A DNA stretch of 64,000 nt from Furcasterigmium furcatum (GCA_001599815.1 BCIA01000003.1:496001-560000), one strand, 5' to 3'. Positions 21,969 to 33,200 are shown, counted from the first letter of the stretch. A program made the numbers and translations. The notes: generated by a model not told the origin, from the letters alone.

Positions 21969-23501
21969 TCAGAGCTTGGCCCTCCCCTGATACACCTCTG
22001 GCTGGCGATTCCAGGGCAGCTTGGCCGCCGACCACTCCGAAGACCCCTCGCCTCGAGCCCTGACGCTCAGCCAGTCTTCCCTCGAGATCGACCGCGCCTC
22101 TTCGGCCGGGTTGTAACCCAGACGCGACCGGCCGTCCGCCTCCGGCCGCGTCTCCTCCGGCTTAGGCGCCGCCTTGTGGTCTGCGCGCCGGTAGAGCGTC
22201 ACGACCGTGGCGCCCCCGAGTCCCATGTTGTGCTGCAGGCAGTACTTGGTGTCGTCGACTGCCCGGCTCCCGGCCCAGCCGCGGAGATGCCACACAAGCT
22301 CGGCGCACTGGGCGAGGCCGGTGGCGCCGAGCGGGTGGCCCTTGGAAATGAGGCCGCCGCTCGGGTTGACGATCCATCCGTTCCCGCCGCGTCCGAGGCC
22401 GCCGTCGGGGCCGTAGGTGATGCCGCCCTCGCGCACCAGCTTCCAGCCCTGGCCCTCCTCGGCGAGCCCGAGCCCTTCCAGCGCACACATCTCGTTCGTG
22501 GTGAAGCAGTCGTGCAGCTCAACGACGCTCACGTCCCGGGGGGTGATGGATGCCTGCTTGTACACCTGAGCGGCGGCCTTGCGGGTCATGTCGGAGCCGA
22601 TGAGCTCGATGGCGCTCTTTGTCTCGAAGAGAGCGGCGGAGTCGGTGGCCAGGGCCTGGCCGGCGATTTCAACGGCCGATGGCTTGAGGTAGGGATGCGT
22701 CTCGAGGAATGCTTCGGAGACGAGGATCGTGGCAGCGGCGCCCGTCTGGGAGGGGTTCGGCATCAGTTACCTAGACGGGACCATTCGAGACTTCTGTTCA
22801 CTCACCGAAGAAGGGCAGCACTGCAATCTCGTGATGTCTCCGGACACGGTCGGGCTGTCGAGGACGTCCTGCGCGGTGACGGCCTTGCTGAGCTGGGAAT
22901 AGGGGTTGCGCACGCCGTGAGACCGGTTGACGGCCGTGATCTGCGCGAAGTCCCTGCGCTCGGCGCCCGCCTCTGCGTACTTTTGCAGGTACTCGGCCTG
23001 CGCGTTGGCGTACAGCTGCGGCGTCCAGCCGGGCGAGGGCTTGTTCCTGTCGGCCTCGGGGATCTGCGTCTTGGAGAGGTCGAGGATGCGCGAGAGGGGA
23101 TTCGTGCGGTCCTTGAAGATCTGCGGCAGGGCGCCGGGGTACATCTTGTCGAAACCGATGACCATGACGCAGCCCGCGGCGCCCGACCTGATGGCTTGGT
23201 TGCCGAGCCAGAGACCGGCGCTGCCGGCGCTGCAGTAGTTGTTGACGTTGACGATGGGGATGCCCGTCATGCCCAGGCTGTAGAACACGCGCTGGCCGCA
23301 GGTCGAGTCGCCGAAGACGTAGCAGCCGAAGCCCTGGTCGACCTCGTCGTAGGTGATACCTGCGTCCAGCAGCGCCTTGACGCCCGCCTCGACGGCCAGG
23401 TCGAAGTAGTCAGATTCGGGCTCTGAGGACAGGGCGGCCGACTTCTTGGGCGAGTTGAAGGGCGTCATGCCGACGCCCACGACGTATGTCTTCCCAGCCA
23501 T
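21969..23501 (-). CDS. Peroxisomal SCP-x-type thiolase
   Basis: Two exons, 22806-23501 and 21969-22745, joined in phase 0 over a 60-nt intron, give 490 residues. The N-terminus MAGKTYVVGVGMTPF is the thiolase strand. The nucleophile Cys (about 90) is in NNYCSAGSAG, the His motif GHPLGATG is near 369, and the C-terminal KYCLQHNMGLGGATV motif completes the active site. The sequence matches the thiolase part of sterol-carrier-protein-x, which cleaves 3-ketoacyl-CoAs, including 2-methyl-branched ones. There is no SCP2 lipid-binding domain. The protein ends AKL, a type-1 peroxisomal targeting signal. With the adjacent SDR and ligase it can supply the last step of a chain-shortening cycle. Confidence 0.95.
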
Positions 23502-24123
23502 CTTGAGGCGGTGTTGATGTTGCTGGCAGTGACAGAGGCACGGGCAGAGTCGGGCTATGCTCAACAGGAGAGGTCACATACAGTAAGATACTGAACTTAT
23601 GAGAAAATAATCCGGTACAAATAGTAGCTTGAAACTCCGTGGGATTCGTCGCATGTGAGTCTGCTCTGCTTCTTCTTGAGCGTCGGCAGCCGGGACGGGG
23701 CCAGGATGTGAACCGGAGCAGGCTCCTTCCAAGACCTCGGCTTCCGATACCCATCTCTGAGTGCAAAGGAACGTCGCCTTGCTGATGCGAGCTGAGCGGG
23801 ATGGTCGAGACGATCTTCATTCGTTTCCCGACACGCGACGAGGTGACCCCCTCCGCCGGGTGTAGGGGTCCCTGACCCCCTGACTCCCCCAAAGACTCGA
23901 CAGCCGAGCACAATGGTCGATAGTGAGGTCTTGCTCTATGAGTAATTCTCCCCCTCATAGTAGGGGTTCTCCGCCCAGCGCAGCGGGGTAAGCCATGCAC
24001 CGGCGACGGGGGAGAGGGCCGGGGGACACAATCAGGGTCCTTGGACTCGAGCAAGAGGTCATAGAGATCTGGGAATAGAACGGGCAAGGATTTTACAGTG
24101 TGCTATGAGATCTCGGCGCCGCT
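23502..24123. promoter_or_regulatory. Upstream region of the thiolase gene
   Basis: 622 bp between the thiolase start and the SDR stop. It is GC-rich and contains a single CCTCGG box (listed separately). No coding frame is supported. Confidence 0.4.
23735..23740 (+). promoter_or_regulatory. CCTCGG box, candidate fatty-acid response element
   Basis: CCTCGG is the core recognised by FarA/FarB-type regulators of peroxisomal beta-oxidation genes in filamentous ascomycetes. This copy is about 235 bp upstream of the thiolase start. A six-base match can occur by chance, and I did not find it in the ligase/SDR promoter. Confidence 0.25.
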
Positions 24124-25016
24124 TCACAGCCGACTCGGCATCCTCGCCGCGCCATCTATCCGGATAACAGTCCCGTTCAGCATGTTGTTCTCGATGATCT
24201 GCTTGATCAACCCCGCAAACTCGTCGGGGCGCCCCCCGCGCGCCGGGAACTCGAGCGAGCGCTGCAGGCTCTCCTTGGCCTTGGCCGGCATTTCCGCCGT
24301 CATGGTCGTCTCGAACAGGCCCGGCGCGACACACACAGCTCGGATGCCGCGACTCGACAGATCGCGGGCCATGGGCAGCGTCATGGACGCGATGGCACCC
24401 TTGGCCGCGCTGTAGGCGACCTGTCCCTCCTGACCGTCGAAGGCTGCCGCCGACGATACCGTAATAATCACGCCCCTGCATCCCTCCTCATCGGGGTCCT
24501 GCGCGGCCATGGTGGGCAGGAATTGCCTGGTGACATCGAGTGTGCCGATCAAGCTGACATCGATGACCTTCCTGACGGTGTCCAACGAGAACGCTTTGCC
24601 GCTCTTCGACAGGATCTGGTGCTGGGATCAGCCTCTGCCAATTTGAATCAGCGGATCTATGGAATGCCCCGACTCACCTTTGCGGGCCCGAGCATGCCAG
24701 CACAACACACGACGGCCGAAAGCCGAAGGCCGTCCTTCCCCGCGCCGCACCAAGCCCCAATGTCGGCAACGGCTCTCGCAACCTCCGTGGTGTTGGTGAT
24801 GTCTGCCTTGAAGTATCGCAGACGCGGAGACTGGACAGTCTTGGCCTCTTCAGGCATCTGCAGGTCGATAACCGCAATATGAGAGCCCGCGTCATGAAGA
24901 CGCTGCGCGGTTGCTGCGCCCAAGCCGGAGGCCCTGCCAAGTCAGCCAGGATTCCTGGTGGGGAGGGTGCCCTCGTCCTACCCGCCGGTGATCACGATGA
25001 GCTTGTTTGATGGCAT
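24124..25016 (-). CDS. 3-hydroxyacyl-CoA dehydrogenase type II-like SDR, peroxisomal
   Basis: Three exons, 24982-25016, 24678-24933 and 24124-24615, encode 260 residues. The first intron is only 48 nt and splits the Gly-rich loop; after splicing it reads ITGGASGLGAATA. The acidic residue after strand 2 (AVIDLQMP) suggests NAD preference. The catalytic Ser-Tyr-Lys lie in TVSSAAAF and YSAAKG (Tyr about 165, Lys about 169). The overall sequence resembles HSD17B10/type-II 3-hydroxyacyl-CoA dehydrogenases, which oxidise 3-hydroxyacyl-CoA to the 3-keto form used by thiolase. The C-terminus SRL fits a type-1 peroxisomal signal. It diverges from the acyl-CoA ligase. Confidence 0.93.
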
Positions 25017-25463
25017 GGTGACGATGTCTGAGAGAGTAAGGATATTATCTTTTGAACGCCTTATTTCATGAATCTTCACCAACAGCAAGCCCCGAGCAGA
25101 ACATCTTTTAAGCACTCACCCGCACAGGGTCAATCTACTGAGGCGTCGGGTCTCGGGTCTCGTCAGAGCCTCCATGGTCCACAACCGTCCCCGCGGAGAC
25201 CATCGACCCCTGACCGGGAGGTGAGTCGGGAGTCGCCCACGGCACCCCGGAAGAAGGCTCACGGGGCTGATCTGCCAATTGATATGGATATTCCAGATAC
25301 ACGGACCGTCGTAGGCAGTACTAATACCCTTGAGGACGACCCGGCGGTGCCCTACCTGTGTCGGTGCAAGCGGTGTTCCCTGGGCCGGATTCACTCTCCC
25401 GGCTCTCACTCACGCTCTCATCCTTCTTTCTCAATCCCCTTCATCAATCATATTCATATCGCC
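25017..25463. promoter_or_regulatory. Shared promoter of SDR and acyl-CoA ligase
   Basis: 447 bp between divergent start codons. The frame of the ligase stays open through most of it (from 25068) without obvious domain content, so it was read as 5' leader. The pyrimidine-rich stretch at 25385-25445 suits a transcription start region for the ligase. Confidence 0.4.
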
Positions 25464-27236
25464 ATGGCTCATACCAGCACGGATAGGGCCGGCACGGCTG
25501 CCATGGCCAGAGTCGGTGAAGCCGGGGCGTCCATCATTCACGGTCCCGCCCAGCCACGCATTATTGAGAAGACATTTGCGCGCCTCATCAGAGAACAAGC
25601 GGCTCAGCGGCCAGACGACCTCCTCGTGGCATCGCATCACCAGAATAAGAGCCTCACTTATGCCGAGACCAACGCGCGGAGCGACGATTTGGCCAGAGGC
25701 CTTGTGGCCCTCGGTGTCAAGAAGGGAGATCGTGTCGCCATCCTCATGGGCAACGAGATCGAATACGTCGAGGCCTTCTTCGCCTGCACCAAAGTCGGCG
25801 CCTACATCACGCTGGCTAATTACGGCTACAGCGAGTCGGAGCTGCAGTCGGTTCTGCGCTCCTGTGGCACGTCGGTGCTTATCATGGTTCCTGGGTTCGA
25901 CAGATATGACTACCGATCCTGGATCCCTGGTCTCAAGGACGCCCTGCCCCGTCTCAAGCACGTTATCGTTGCGCTAGGCGAGGGCGCATCCCTCGCTCGA
26001 CACAGTCTGGACTACGAGAAGGTCATACAGAGCGGCTCGCGTCATCAGGTGGACCTCCTGGGGCTCGAGAAGGAGCTCGATCCATGGGACATCATGAACC
26101 TCCAGTTCACGAGTGGCTCGACTGGCCTCCCGAAAGCCTCGGCCCTCACTCACAACGGCATCTACAATGCCGGCCGGCAGATTGGCAACACAATGTACCT
26201 CAAGCCCGCCGATCGCATCTGCCTGCCCGTGCCTCTCTTCCACAGCTTCGGCCTAATTATTGGGCTGGCCACCGTTGCCGCCCACGGAGCATCGATCATT
26301 CTCCCGGACAACAAGTTCAACATCGAGGCTACGCTCGCGTGCATTCCCAAGTATAAGTGCACGGGTCTCTACGGCGTCACGACAATGTTCGTCGCGCAGA
26401 TGCAGCACCCGGACTTCAAGTCGTTCGACCTGAGCACCCTCCGCTTCGCCATCCTCGCCGGCTCGGCCGTCCCGGAGACCCTGATGCGCAAGGTCTGGGA
26501 CGCCTTCGGCATCACCCAGACCCATACCAACTGGGGCCTGACCGAGACGTCCTCCATCTGCACCATGACCCGCGATACGGACACGATGCACCAGCGCACC
26601 ATCACGTCCGGCGCGCTGTTCCCCGGCTTCTCGAGCCGCGTCGTCGACCCGGCGACGGGCAAGGGCGTCCCCCGCGGCGAGCGCGGCGAGATCGTCATGC
26701 GCGGCTGCGGCGTGCAGCGGTGCTACTTCGGCAACGAGAAGAAGACGGCCGAGGCGCACCGGGTCCTCGACGACGGGCTCGAGTGGTTCTTCACGGGCGA
26801 CGAGGGCTACATAGACCCCGACGGCTACTTCGTCATCACGGGCCGCATCAAGGACATGATCATCCGCGGCGGCGAGAACATCGCGCCGCTCGAGATCGAG
26901 GAGCGCCTCGTCGCGCATCCGGCCGTCGCGCAGGCTGCCGTCATCGGCGTCCCCGACAACAAGTACGGGGAGCAGATTTGCGCCATCCTCGAGTTTTCTG
27001 ATGCTACCGGTGCGGCGAGGCCTGCGGACGAAGAGCTGCGGGCGTGGGTGAGGGAGACGCTGGCCCGGTTCAAGCAGCCCAAGTACGTGGTGTGGGTTGG
27101 GTCGCATCCCGAGCTCCGAGAGTGGCCTAAGACACAGAGCGGCAAGATTCGGAAGCCGGACCTGAGGCTTATCGTTAACAAGATGCTGGATAAGCTCGGG
27201 GCGCAGGGGCAGGAGGAGATACAGGCAAGACTGTGA
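25464..27236 (+). CDS. Acyl-CoA ligase / AMP-dependent synthetase, peroxisomal
   Basis: An intronless gene of 590 residues starts at MAHTSTDRAG. The adenylate-forming motifs are intact: phosphate loop FTSGSTGLPKA (about 214-224), the NWGLTETSS motif in mid-protein, FTGDEGYIDPDGYFVITGRIKD, and the catalytic Lys in GKIRK (about 561). Such enzymes activate fatty or aromatic carboxylic acids to CoA thioesters via an acyl-adenylate. The C-terminus ARL is an acceptable type-1 peroxisomal signal, matching AKL and SRL in the two neighbouring enzymes. It diverges from the SDR and would perform the entry step of the pathway. The frame is open 132 codons further upstream (to 25068), but the family N-terminus (IIEKTFARLIREQAAQ) lies close to the chosen start. 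Confidence 0.95.
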   Translation: MAHTSTDRAGTAAMARVGEAGASIIHGPAQPRIIEKTFARLIREQAAQRPDDLLVASHHQNKSLTYAETNARSDDLARGLVALGVKKGDRVAILMGNEIEYVEAFFACTKVGAYITLANYGYSESELQSVLRSCGTSVLIMVPGFDRYDYRSWIPGLKDALPRLKHVIVALGEGASLARHSLDYEKVIQSGSRHQVDLLGLEKELDPWDIMNLQFTSGSTGLPKASALTHNGIYNAGRQIGNTMYLKPADRICLPVPLFHSFGLIIGLATVAAHGASIILPDNKFNIEATLACIPKYKCTGLYGVTTMFVAQMQHPDFKSFDLSTLRFAILAGSAVPETLMRKVWDAFGITQTHTNWGLTETSSICTMTRDTDTMHQRTITSGALFPGFSSRVVDPATGKGVPRGERGEIVMRGCGVQRCYFGNEKKTAEAHRVLDDGLEWFFTGDEGYIDPDGYFVITGRIKDMIIRGGENIAPLEIEERLVAHPAVAQAAVIGVPDNKYGEQICAILEFSDATGAARPADEELRAWVRETLARFKQPKYVVWVGSHPELREWPKTQSGKIRKPDLRLIVNKMLDKLGAQGQEEIQARL

Positions 27237-28665
27237 GTAGACTCGTAGACTGGCGGAATTGAGGGCTCGAGGTGTGGATGGCATTCCTCGAGGACGACTG
27301 CAGCGACTAGCCGAATAAATCAGGTTGCCGGTTCATCTTCAAAGTCCGATGGAGTTATTAAGGAGTAAGACGGAGACAAATCCTGAGCTTTGGAAGCCGG
27401 ATTGCCCCAAAACTCTACCTACTAGGACCCATGGTCAGATTATTCATAGCATGTTGAATCTGATCACGGCTATCATCGACGGAACGAGAAAGTCTTTGGC
27501 GCTCACGAGTCAACTGCGGCACGGCTCGAGGTTCTCCAGTGCCAGCATGACCAGTGGCAAGGAGACATGGCACAATCCGAAGCTGGTCGTCCCATTGTCC
27601 AGATTGCCAACCAAGACTCCGATGCCGTGCCTGGCTCTGACTTCGCTCATGTCACGCCCAATGTATCATGCGTCCTTCTTTTGGCAGTCCTCAGCTTCAT
27701 CTCGAAATCCAAGGCCGCCGTCATGGATCTGGACAAAATTTCAATATTGAACAAACTGATGCGTTGGGCCATCTACAGCCACTTCAGGGCAGGGGCGACC
27801 AAGAGGTAGCCAAGCCTTGGACGGAAATTAAAACAAGACGGAGAGCCCCGAGATTATCCTGAATCCAGCCTTCTCATTCCTGGCCTCTCTCGACTCCAGC
27901 GAGAAGTCCGTCCACACGTGGGACATCCCGCAGTCTCCCCAAGGAGGGAATGGCTGTAAAGCTGAAAAATAGTCAACTCAAAACGGCCAACTAAGCTGAT
28001 ATCGGAGGGAGGGTTTTTGATCTGGCCGGGCTGAACATGCCAGCAGGCGCTTCGCGATGCAACCACCATCTTACACGTACGTCGCTGATGTCACTCTGTG
28101 CTGCTGTTTCTAGCTGAAATATATCACCAACCATGTCTCCCCTTCAGCTGAGCAGACATCACTGGTCCTGGTGTGCTTGGGGACTTGCTAGCTCAAATCT
28201 AAGCATAATCCCAGCCGCTTGCGGATACGTGTTCAACGGCTCTTAGTGAAATCTTAGCGTCCCGCTTGAGCAAAAAGGAGCCTGATCGCCGAAACACGCT
28301 GGTGTTAGTAGCAACATGAACGTTCGTCCATGGAAGCCAGGTAGGTAGGGGAAGGGTCTCGAGCGGGCGAGGCCAGGACGAGACGGGCTTGCAAGCACAA
28401 GGCCACGCATAATTATCTTGGTGATACCGGTCTGCTTCCAGAGCTGACTCTTTCCTTTGTTCCATGTCTTTCCTCAGCTTTCATGGAGGTACTGCTGCAG
28501 CACCGGTGGTAGATTCATTCACCGGCCAGTAAAGACCGGACGCTCTCACTTCTATAAGAAGAGGTCTTGCCTTCGCAGTTTTGGATTCTCGTCGATGAAC
28601 AATCGCAACGATATCGATTCTTGCTACGGCCTTGCCCCATCATTCAGTCTCTCTTCAGTCCGGCC
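27237..28665. other. Long gap with one coding-like relic
   Basis: 1.43 kb between the ligase and the lectin gene. Apart from the open stretch at 27450-27809, described separately, no supported gene was seen. The segment 28480-28560 is pyrimidine- and promoter-like before the lectin. Confidence 0.4.
27450..27809 (+). pseudogene. Coding-like open stretch, possible gene relic
   Basis: A 119-codon frame between stops reads like a natural protein, with the segment FGAHESTAARLEVLQCQHDQ followed by DMAQSEAGRPIVQIANQDSD. Its first ATG is at 27567, well inside the stretch. No intron with a convincing start exon was found upstream. I do not recognise the family. It may be a remnant of a larger gene, or the last exon of one whose 5' part has decayed. 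Confidence 0.3.
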
Positions 28666-29502
28666 ATGACAGAGGTGACCGACCGCAACCAGCGACGGGC
28701 GGAGATAGCAGCCAATGGGTGGGTCATTGCCTGGGGGGATCTCATCAACGAAGGCGACATATTTCAGCTTGTTGTGTTCGCGTCCGTCGGGGCTGCTGGT
28801 GCTTGGGTGGATCAACAGGTTCAAGTCCAATTGAAGAAATTCGGCCAAAGCTTGGGAGATGTCTCGGAAGATGTCATCAAGCAAGCCACCGACTACCTGA
28901 AAGGGCTACTGCGAGCAAAGAAGTCTGGGGAAAGGGACTACAGCGGGCTAGGAGTCAAAGCCGGCATTGTCACCTACAAACGTCGCCTGAAAACCCCGTT
29001 GGGCACAACCAAGCTCCCAAACAACCACCAACCATACATCGGTGTGCGTATCACCAAGCCTCTGCCTCCGAGAGGTGCCAAAGCACCGCTGCCCACCACT
29101 CCTGGACAGGACTCCTCGTTGAATCGTCCGACGACTGTTGGCCGCAACTTGGGTTCACGCCTCCTCCTGCAGAACACCACGATGTACGAAGGCGACTATT
29201 TGCAATCCGAAAACTCCCTTTACCGATTTATCCTTCAGGGTGACGGCAACATCGTTTTGTACGCACAGAACAACGAAGTCGTCTGGACAAGCAAAACAGA
29301 CGGCAAGGGGGGGAGCCCCTATCGAATCGTGGCACAGAACGATGGAAACGTTGTCCAGTACGACAAGGGCAACTCACCTTTGTGGAGGACAGGGACGAGC
29401 GGAAGTGGAGGGCAGGTCCTTATTCTCCAAGACGACCGCAATTTGGTTTTGTATGCAGATGGAAACAAAGCCGTCTGGCAGAGTCGAACCTACAAAGGTT
29501 GA
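28666..29502 (+). CDS. Bulb-type (GNA-like) mannose-binding lectin with novel N-terminal region
   Basis: A single exon of 278 residues starts at MTEVTDRNQRR, the first in-frame ATG. The C-terminal ~120 residues form a B-lectin beta-prism with three mannose-site repeats: QGDGNIVLY (about 191), QNDGNVVQY (about 224) and QDDRNLVLY (about 255, where Arg replaces the usual Gly). Each repeat is followed by a Trp strand (VVW, PLW, AVW). The N-terminal ~150 residues contain a hydrophobic/amphipathic stretch (DIFQLVVFASVGAAGAWVD) followed by helical sequence. I do not recognise this part. No classical signal peptide is visible, so a cytosolic role such as binding foreign glycans is possible. The gene lies upstream of, and in the same orientation as, the NOV-like ATPase gene. 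Confidence 0.88.
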   Translation: MTEVTDRNQRRAEIAANGWVIAWGDLINEGDIFQLVVFASVGAAGAWVDQQVQVQLKKFGQSLGDVSEDVIKQATDYLKGLLRAKKSGERDYSGLGVKAGIVTYKRRLKTPLGTTKLPNNHQPYIGVRITKPLPPRGAKAPLPTTPGQDSSLNRPTTVGRNLGSRLLLQNTTMYEGDYLQSENSLYRFILQGDGNIVLYAQNNEVVWTSKTDGKGGSPYRIVAQNDGNVVQYDKGNSPLWRTGTSGSGGQVLILQDDRNLVLYADGNKAVWQSRTYKG

Positions 29503-30262
29503 CATCGAGGTCAGTCCGCAGCCAAACCAGATCCTATGGTTCGAGTTATTTCACGCAGTGTCGAGAATCCCAAAATGTGGCGGATTTAATAGTTTCAAGG
29601 AGTTGACAGTTTGCGGGAGGTTGGCGGCTGTATGTATCATAAGTATCTGAATTGACTGGTCACTTCTGTCTGGGAGGAGCTGCCTAGTTGTCCAAATAGA
29701 TGAGAAAGATGTACATGAACGGCATCCAAATCCAACATATTGAAAATCAGTGGTAAAATGGCGATATATCTATATCAATGTAGATTCTCTCGGCATCATG
29801 CCCACACGCCTCTCTGGCAGTGAAAACCGTGCGCGCACGGGTGAGGTACGTGATCGCGCGTTGCGATCACCGGCTTGGTGTCCGGGGGTGACGCCCGTGA
29901 GGGAAATGGAAGCCAAGACATTAACCGCTGTCGTGGGGAGATCGCCCAATCGTTGTCCTCGCTTTGGCCAGGGTCCTGATACTCGACTTGCCTGTATGAA
30001 ACACTCGTCCCCTCGCCCGCGCGACAATGCTACACCAGTGATTCGTCCGAACTGCACAACGCGGGCAGATGGTCCGATCAACACAATATGAAGGATTCGC
30101 AGTTGGCGCTAGATCACTGTTTATATGTTCAGGCGTGCCTTGACAACCAACCTTTCAAAGCATCCTGTTGAATTGCGGAGCGTGGACAGTCCAGCATTTT
30201 CAAACCCAGCGAGTGACCGGCATCTTGTATCGTTACTACTCCTACTCTGCTCTTGAGTTATC
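29503..30262. other. Gene-free interval
   Basis: 760 bp between the lectin and the NOV-like gene. No supported frame or repeat was recognised. It should hold the NOV-like promoter. Confidence 0.5.
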
Positions 30263-33200
30263 ATGACGTCCAGTCGCCGGTCAGCCGGACAATCAGCGGC
30301 CAAGGACCTCGTGAGAGCCATCGCAAAAGGCCATGGCTACCTCGGCGAGGCTGTTTACGCGCGCATGGACGCGGACATGCGCCGTGAAGTCCAAGAGGCA
30401 CTGCTCACCAAAGACAAGATAATTGGATCGTCTGTCATGCTGTTAGTTCCAATTCCCTCTCCTGAACTGGCACTGGCTCAAACCCCTTCAGTCTTGCACG
30501 AGAACTCTACTCCAAAGATGTTCGCTTCATCTTCGAGCTCTTGCAGAACGCAGATGACAATCATTACTCCAAGGCCCGTGCCGATGGCTCGGCGCCACAC
30601 GTTGCTTTCCATCTTCACAAGAGCACGGTTGTCATCGAGTGCAATGAGGATGGTTTCTCAGAGGCCAACCTACGCGCTATTTGCAGCATTGGAAACAGTT
30701 CCAAAGTCGAAGGCCACGGTTACATTGGCGAGAAAGGCATCGGCTTCAAGTCTGTCTTCAAAGTTGCCTGGAAGGTTCACATCCAGTCCGGTGACTTTTC
30801 CTTCGCCTTTATTCATCACCGTGGCGACTCTGGCATGGGCATGATCTCTCCAGAGTGGGAGAACTCTTCTGAGAAGCCGAAGAACCATCTGACGCGGATC
30901 ACCCTCTACCTATTGGACGACGACGAAGCAGCCCAACGTCACGAGTCCATCAAGCAACAACTGAACGATCTTGAGAGTAATATGTTGCTCTTCTTGAAGA
31001 ACCTCCAACGCATTGATGTCCACATCTACAATGACGCGGATGAGGTGGTGTTGTCAACGACCATGACAGTCACATTGAATCAAGCTACACACAGGGCAGT
31101 TCTTCAAAAGTGCCTGACTCGGAACGGGACTTCTGAGAAGACGCGTGCCTACTGCCATGTGACAAAACACCAGGCAACCGGCTTGCCAAAGAGCAGTAAC
31201 AGAACATACACTGCTGCCGAAGAGGCAGCAAAGTCCTATCGCAAGGCGGAAGTCATTCTCGCGTTCCCTCTCTCAAAGAGCTCGGTCCCAATCATCGAAG
31301 CACAGCAAGTCTTTGCCTTCTTGCCCCTTCGTCGCCTTGGCTTCAACGTGAGAACCCCTTCCTGTAATCTCCGTTGCTTGTTCTAACCCTCATAGTTCTT
31401 GATCCAAACGGATTTTGTCACCATGGCCAACCGAGAGGACATTGTTACTTCGTCGTCCAGGAACTTGGCCCTTTTGGACAGCATCGCCGATGCTTTCATC
31501 GAGGCCATCCATCAGATGTACAACCACGAAAAGCTCAGGTACAAATGGATGCGATACTTGAGCAACATGAAGATTCACCCGTGGGACCACTTCTGGAAAA
31601 AACTTGTCGACAAAATTAGCGACAAAATCACGACAGCGACGATCCTCCAGCCTCGCCGCAGGGGTTCCCCGCGTCTGATTGGAGACCTCTCCCGTCTGTC
31701 CTCCCTCGAGGTTGACAAGTATGGAAACCCACTTTTCGAGGACCTTCCAGGAAACTTGGAACGATACATATCGACGGGATATCGGGAAAGCGACCTGGAT
31801 ATCCTCGAGTATTACGGCCTGCATAGTTTGTTACACCACGAATTTATCCAACGAGTGCGACACGACCTCTGCCAGCGAGGCTCCCGAATGAAGAGCGAGT
31901 CAACAAGTGACGATTGGCACACCAGAGTGGCCACTATGATCAACGTTTGGCTCAACTATGGGCTGAAGACAAATATTGCGGAAATTCAGGATCTAAACAT
32001 CCTCCCTCTGAGTGATGGTAGCTGGGTCTCTGCAAAATCCCAGCAAGTCTTCTTCCCCAAGATAGACGACTGCATCACCGTACCCGGTGACCTTGGTCTA
32101 CCCATTTTGGCACCTTCTGCGTGCGAGAACGCAAAAAGGGCAAAGCTGTTCAAGAGTCTTGGGGCCAAACTTGCCAACGTGGATGACGTTCGGTCGCGGA
32201 TCCTTCAAAAGTACCCTTCAACTCAGGTTCCCAAGTCAATCAACCTGGAAGCATCCCATTCCCACCTCTTGTTCCTTTACCACACCCACCAAGGCGGAGA
32301 GCTGTCGCAGTACAGTCACTTCAGACTCTACGATACCGAACACCGCTTCCGCTTGCCCATTGCAAAAGACTACTACTTCACCAGCGACGAGGCTTATTCC
32401 CTATGGCAACTAAGTCAGCAAGGCCAGGATCAATGGTTCAGGACCCATGCCTATTTCATCAACCCAAGGTATCTCCAGAGCTTGCCCAAAGGATTAACCG
32501 ACTCGTCGTGGAAAAAGTGGCTCTTAATGCTCGGGGTCCGAGACCGGCCGCGGCTCGTCAGTCGAGATGGAAAATCACTCTCCTCTGTGTGCCTCCACGT
32601 TGCGGAAAAGATGCCGTCGAAATTCCTCGAGTTCCTGCGGTACGCATGGGAATCCGAAGAAGAGTTGTTGCTATCGAACAGGAGCATCGTCGGGAAGATG
32701 AGAGAGGTGGGAGTGCTTTGCCTTGGAGAACCTGAACTGCACTACCTGGGGACAACATATCTACCTCTCTCCAGCCTCCAGGAAAGGTGTGCTGATTTCA
32801 TGGACGACGATTTCTTCCCCTTTCTCGAGCTTGGCGAGTCTTGGACAAGCGATGAAGACGCTGGCAACTGGAGCTTTCTTAACAAACACCTTGGTGTGGG
32901 CATCCATGACAACCTGGAGTTTTACATGGACATGCTCGATTGCATGCGGGAAGCAAGTGAATGCGGTGAAGTCAAGAACCCCTCACGCATATTGGGTGTT
33001 TACACGCGTATTCATTCCAGATGCTTGGAGGCGCGTGATCGACTTGCAACCCAGGAACGTGTGCGGTAAGTAGCTCCGATTTGTCGCGCACGTCCTTTCC
33101 ATGCTAACGTTCCGGAACAGAAGCAAGCTTGATGAAATGGTGTATCTCCCACAATACGACGATAAAGAAGGTGATTGGATCTACTTGGATGAGTGTCTGC

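Noticed and set aside
21930..23426. 498-codon open frame on the plus strand
   Set aside because: It is antisense to the thiolase, is Arg/Gly/Leu-rich without family motifs, and is explained by the GC-rich third positions of the real gene.
26253..27284. 343-codon minus-strand frame
   Set aside because: Shadow of the acyl-CoA ligase; the low-complexity Ala/Asp/Val-rich translation has no recognisable motif.
28567..28665. Longer N-terminus for the lectin
   Set aside because: It would start at TTG; the first in-frame ATG is at 28666.
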